Assembly: GCA_964426895.1 (NCBI GenBank)
Contig: CAYRSH010000017.1
Location: 1 to 26,520, forward strand
Length of the DNA: 26,520 nucleotides
Reading direction: 5' to 3'
Source of the DNA: Caldipriscus sp964426895
GTDB taxonomy: Bacteria > Hydrothermota > Hydrothermia > LBFQ01
In this document: piece by piece, positions 24,212-26,520 of the stretch
Position numbering within the stretch: the stretch's first letter is position 1
How the letters are laid out: the number at the start of each line of letters is the position of its first letter
Made by a program: the position numbers and the translations under genes
Notes under the pieces: model-generated
Databases searched by the model: none
Seen by the model: the letters and a program-made list of their open reading frames with translations, nothing else
What the model was told of the DNA's origin: nothing

Positions 24212-25155
24212 TGGATGTTTATATAATAGGTTCCCCGTTTACGGGAAAAACTACGCTTTTACAAAGGTTAACGGGTGGTAAAGGGGTAGGCTCTTTAAAA
24301 CTTAACGATAAGAGGTTTAAAGCACTTGTTGATTTCTTCAAACCAAAAAAGATTACTCCACCTTTCATAAACCTTCACGATTCCGATGTTCTCGGCAAGA
24401 TGTTTTCATACGGTAAGGAAAGGTCATTATTCCAGCAACTCGTTAATGCGGACGCCTTTGTTGAGGTTGTGGGAGGATTAACCGAAAACTTTACGACATT
24501 TACGGATACCACATTGAAGTTTCTGAGTATAGAATCCGAAGTTTTGGAAGGTAATATACAGAGATTAAAAAAGGAAGTTTCCGCCGGTAAAGGGGATCAG
24601 AAGGTTTTGGAAGTTTTGGAAAAGGCTTATAAAATCCTATCCGAAGGGGTACCTTTAAACTCGGGGGATTTTTCCGATGAAGAAAGGAAAATCTTAAAAG
24701 GCTATGGATTCCTTTCGTTAAAACCGCGTTTGGTAGTTCTAAACATAACCGAAAACTCCAAAATAGAGGATTCTGTATATGAAGAACTCCAAAGCCAAAA
24801 CCTCCCTTATCTTGTTTTCAATGTTTTAAAAGATGATGTTGATGATATTACGGAAAAACTTTTCCATAAACTCCTTGAAATCCTGAGACTCGTAGTTTTC
24901 TTTACGCCTTCGGAAAAGGAGGTTAGGGGTTGGTTGTTGGAAAAGGGTTCCACGGTTGTTGATGCCGCCGGTAAGATACACAAGGATTTAGCCCGTACAT
25001 TTGTAAGGGCAGAGGTTATAAACTGGGAAGACCTTATAAAGAATGGGGGTTGGAAGGGGGCAAGGGAGAAAAATCTGATAAGGTTGGAGGGAAAGGATTA
25101 TGTGGTTAAAGATGGGGATTGTATATACATAAGGGCTTCGGCCATAAAATCGTAA
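24211..25155 (+). CDS. Divergent YchF/Obg-like P-loop protein with TGS domain
   Basis: Residues 7-15 form a P-loop (GSPFTGKTT). FLSLKPRLVVLNITEN (167-182) matches the YchF segment that normally reads KPVLYVANVDE, with NxxE in place of NKxD. The C-terminus (228-312: VVFFTPSEKEVRGWL, AAGKIHKDLARTFVRAEV, LEGKDYVVKDGDCIY) is the YchF TGS/DUF933 domain. At 314 residues it is about 50 shorter than YchF. The G3 motif (DIAGLV) is replaced near residues 53-62 by INLHDSDVLG, and the G2 region is not recognisable. It is probably a YchF paralogue with altered or lost nucleotide hydrolysis. True YchF binds ATP and the ribosome. It is co-transcribed with the OsmC gene. Confidence 0.8.
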   Translation: MDVYIIGSPFTGKTTLLQRLTGGKGVGSLKLNDKRFKALVDFFKPKKITPPFINLHDSDVLGKMFSYGKERSLFQQLVNADAFVEVVGGLTENFTTFTDTTLKFLSIESEVLEGNIQRLKKEVSAGKGDQKVLEVLEKAYKILSEGVPLNSGDFSDEERKILKGYGFLSLKPRLVVLNITENSKIEDSVYEELQSQNLPYLVFNVLKDDVDDITEKLFHKLLEILRLVVFFTPSEKEVRGWLLEKGSTVVDAAGKIHKDLARTFVRAEVINWEDLIKNGGWKGAREKNLIRLEGKDYVVKDGDCIYIRASAIKS

Positions 25156-25156
25156 G

Positions 25157-25447
25157 ATGTTGGGAATATTAATTTTAGAAATACACCTCCCATTTGTTAG
25201 GTCGTTAAAGGAAAAGAGGAAGTACCTTTACACATTGCGAAGTATTTCTCGGGATTTCAACGCGGCATTCTCCGAAATTGATAACCATGATAAATGGCAA
25301 TTGACAACCGTGGTTTATGTCGTTGTGGGAAATACCGCGGGGGTTTTGGACTCCGTCTTAGAGAGGATTATAGACAGGGTTGATGAAAACTTTGAAATCC
25401 TCGGGATAAAGAAGAGCATAGAGCCCATATCCTTTGATATACTCTAA
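25157..25447 (+). CDS. YlxP-like DUF503 protein
   Basis: This 96-residue protein shows the DUF503/YlxP pattern: a hydrophobic opening strand (MLGILILEIHLP), RSLKEKRKYLYTLRSISRDFN, a central D-K-WQ, and a C-terminal helix (VLERIIDRVDENFE). In other bacteria ylxP usually lies near rbfA and infB and is thought to act in ribosome assembly. Here it follows a YchF-like protein with a one-base gap, another possible translation-related neighbour. Its stop overlaps that of the convergent PUA-like gene. Confidence 0.85.
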   Translation: MLGILILEIHLPFVRSLKEKRKYLYTLRSISRDFNAAFSEIDNHDKWQLTTVVYVVVGNTAGVLDSVLERIIDRVDENFEILGIKKSIEPISFDIL

Positions 25448-25863
25448 ACTATTCTTCTCGCCTTGGGTATTTGATTTTTAATCTTCTCACCGTCGTACAA
25501 ACCCAAACCCAAAACATCTTCCCCAAATTTCACTATAACCTGACCCCTTTCAACACCTTCCAATTTCCCCACAATTATGTCCCTTCCTGCCAAGAAATCC
25601 CCAAGGTGTTCTTCCGGTATATTAACCACATTTTTTGTGGCGTATCTACCAAACAGTTGAATGACGGCCGTTGTTATCTTTATATTCCTTGAAACCCCCC
25701 TCGCAAACCTCAAACCAGCCCTATTTATGTTTTTTAGGTTATCCGGTATATCCTCCGACATTATCCAAACGTCATCTCCCCTTTGTATAAACTTAAAACC
25801 CTTAAAAACCTCTTCCCCTATTCCAAACCGTTCCTGTAAAAACCTTAGGAGTTTATCCGTCAA
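25444..25863 (-). CDS. Stand-alone PUA-like protein (RsmF/NOL1-NOP2-Sun C-terminal type)
   Basis: The 139 residues look like the RNA-binding C-terminal domain of RsmF/NSUN methyltransferases, without the methyltransferase. RAGLRFARGVSRNIKITTAVIQLFGR, IPEEHLGDFLAGRDI and the ending LGLGLYDGEKIKNQIPKARR match the family's final pattern of lG-G-K-NxxPK-R. Such free-standing domains occur in other bacteria and presumably bind RNA. The only good start is TTG 25863, overlapping the upstream gene by 11 bases. It is the last gene of a minus-strand operon that includes a broken gene and an ankyrin gene. Confidence 0.7.
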   Translation of the reverse strand: MTDKLLRFLQERFGIGEEVFKGFKFIQRGDDVWIMSEDIPDNLKNINRAGLRFARGVSRNIKITTAVIQLFGRYATKNVVNIPEEHLGDFLAGRDIIVGKLEGVERGQVIVKFGEDVLGLGLYDGEKIKNQIPKARRIV

Positions 25864-26375
25864 CCTTTAAGTTTAAGGTTTCCTCAAATGTTTCCTTGCA
25901 TTTTGCGAATTCATCGTTGTTCAGGGAACTTATAAGGTTCTCCAAAATCTCCTTTTCCTCCGTACTTTTGGCGTGTAATAAAAAGTACTCTTTACCGTTA
26001 TCCGGGATGTTAAACCATTTTTCCAAACCTTGAAGTTTGCTCTTTGATACCTCTGGCTGTTGATGTTCAAAGGCGTAAAGGAATCCTATTAGGGATGGTT
26101 TGTTATATTTTATGGAGTTGAACTTTTGAATTAACCTTTTCATACCATCGGTTTGTGGGGTTTTGGTAGGGGTATAATTTACCGAATGTTCCAATTCTTC
26201 CTCGTAGATATTATCATATCCCAATTCTTTCCAAGCAAGGGGGTAATCCCCTTTATAAAATGCTCGTATTCTGCGGAGTATATGGCCAGATCCCTTTCGG
26301 ATAACCTTCCGCTTTCCCAATCCTTATAAAATGGTTCAACAAAAACTTTCCCCCCGCGTTTAAAAGCCTTTTCAT
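25853..26375 (-). pseudogene. Frameshifted heme-oxygenase-fold protein (TenA/PqqC/CADD-like)
   Basis: Three frames must be joined. From ATG 26375 (sharing ATGA with the ankyrin gene's stop) the frame reads MKRLLNAGG. A missing G in the C-run at 26350-26355 (plus strand) shifts it; the next frame reads VFVEPFYKDWESGRLSERDLA and SAEYEHFIKG. A second missing base within 26248-26260 shifts it into the last frame, DYPLAWKELGYDN through the end. The FYxxWxxGxLSxxxL...Y pattern and YAFEHQQPEVSKSKLQGL are typical of the TenA/PqqC/CADD family. The usual metal-binding HxxxDxxH reads HAKSTEEK here, so two ligands are lost. Either the gene is decaying or the assembly has two homopolymer errors. Confidence 0.6.
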
Positions 26376-26520
26376 AATCCGGAAATTATATTGGCGTTTG
26401 TTTGGCAAAGTAAGATTTGTTCAATCTGGCTTCTATAATAGGGATCTTGGGCATAATCCAGGGGTGTTTTGCCGTTGTTATCTATGGCATTAATATTAGC
26501 GCCTTTTTGCACGAGAAGTT
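26372..26520 (-). CDS. C-terminal end of an ankyrin-repeat protein (cut by the window edge)
   Basis: Only the last 48 residues are visible. LLVQKGANINAIDNNGKTPLDYAQD is a textbook ankyrin repeat (GANINAxDxxGxTPLDYA). It is followed by an incomplete capping helix and a short tail (QTNANIISGL). Ankyrin repeats bind partner proteins; the partner is unknown. The TGA stop overlaps the next gene's ATG by four bases, so the two were translationally coupled. Confidence 0.85.
   Translation of the reverse strand, partial: LLVQKGANINAIDNNGKTPLDYAQDPYYRSQIEQILLCQTNANIISGL

Overview
The window reads as chromosomal DNA of a diderm, probably thermophilic bacterium from a poorly sampled lineage. A SecD/SecF pair, two beta-barrel-like proteins ending near aromatic residues, a YceI protein and a soluble-type lytic transglycosylase all point to an outer membrane. 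Arginine is mostly AGG and isoleucine very often ATA, as in many thermophiles. Genes are packed with tiny or negative gaps. The style suggests a candidate phylum near the FCB group (WOR-3/Hydrothermae-like), but that placement is an impression and not a proof.

Layout. 46-6837 (+): aconitase, penicillin-binding protein 1A and RecG overlap in one operon. 6850-9337 (-): secF and secD, secD first. 9408-9481 (+): a tRNA with anticodon CAT, followed one base later by a TTG-started beta-barrel gene, a second small barrel-like gene, uvrC and a helical-repeat protein with a C-terminal winged-helix-like end; all of these overlap. 13905-16135 (+): a YceI protein and a lytic transglycosylase, each with its own promoter. 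16132-16695 (-): a flavin-reductase-like protein, divergent from an HtrA-type protease fused to TPR and barrel-like segments (16766-18340, +). 18302-20376 (-): pyrB followed by a polytopic membrane protein. 20440-20720 (-): a broken coiled-coil/membrane-anchor gene. 20807-23759 (+): nuoA, dnaJ, a short-chain dehydrogenase and a HAD phosphatase. 23780-25447 (+): an OsmC protein, a YchF-like protein and a YlxP-like protein. 25444-26520 (-): the end of an ankyrin-repeat gene, a frameshifted TenA/PqqC/CADD-like gene and a stand-alone PUA-like protein.

The most striking signal is shared and regulatory. Every protein gene that opens a transcription unit with a readable upstream region has a -10 hexamer (TATAAT-like) ending only 8-11 bases before the start codon, often followed by a CCCG/CGCTT discriminator. 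This predicts mRNAs with no leader or only a few leader bases. Genes inside operons mostly overlap their neighbour; clear Shine-Dalgarno sequences are seen only at secF and the membrane gene after pyrB. The barrel gene after the tRNA extends this logic: trimming the tRNA 3' end would itself create a nearly leaderless mRNA. No CRISPR array, insertion sequence or phage gene was seen. I did not find a clearly new multi-gene system; the unusual items are this expression architecture, some odd domain combinations and two decaying genes.
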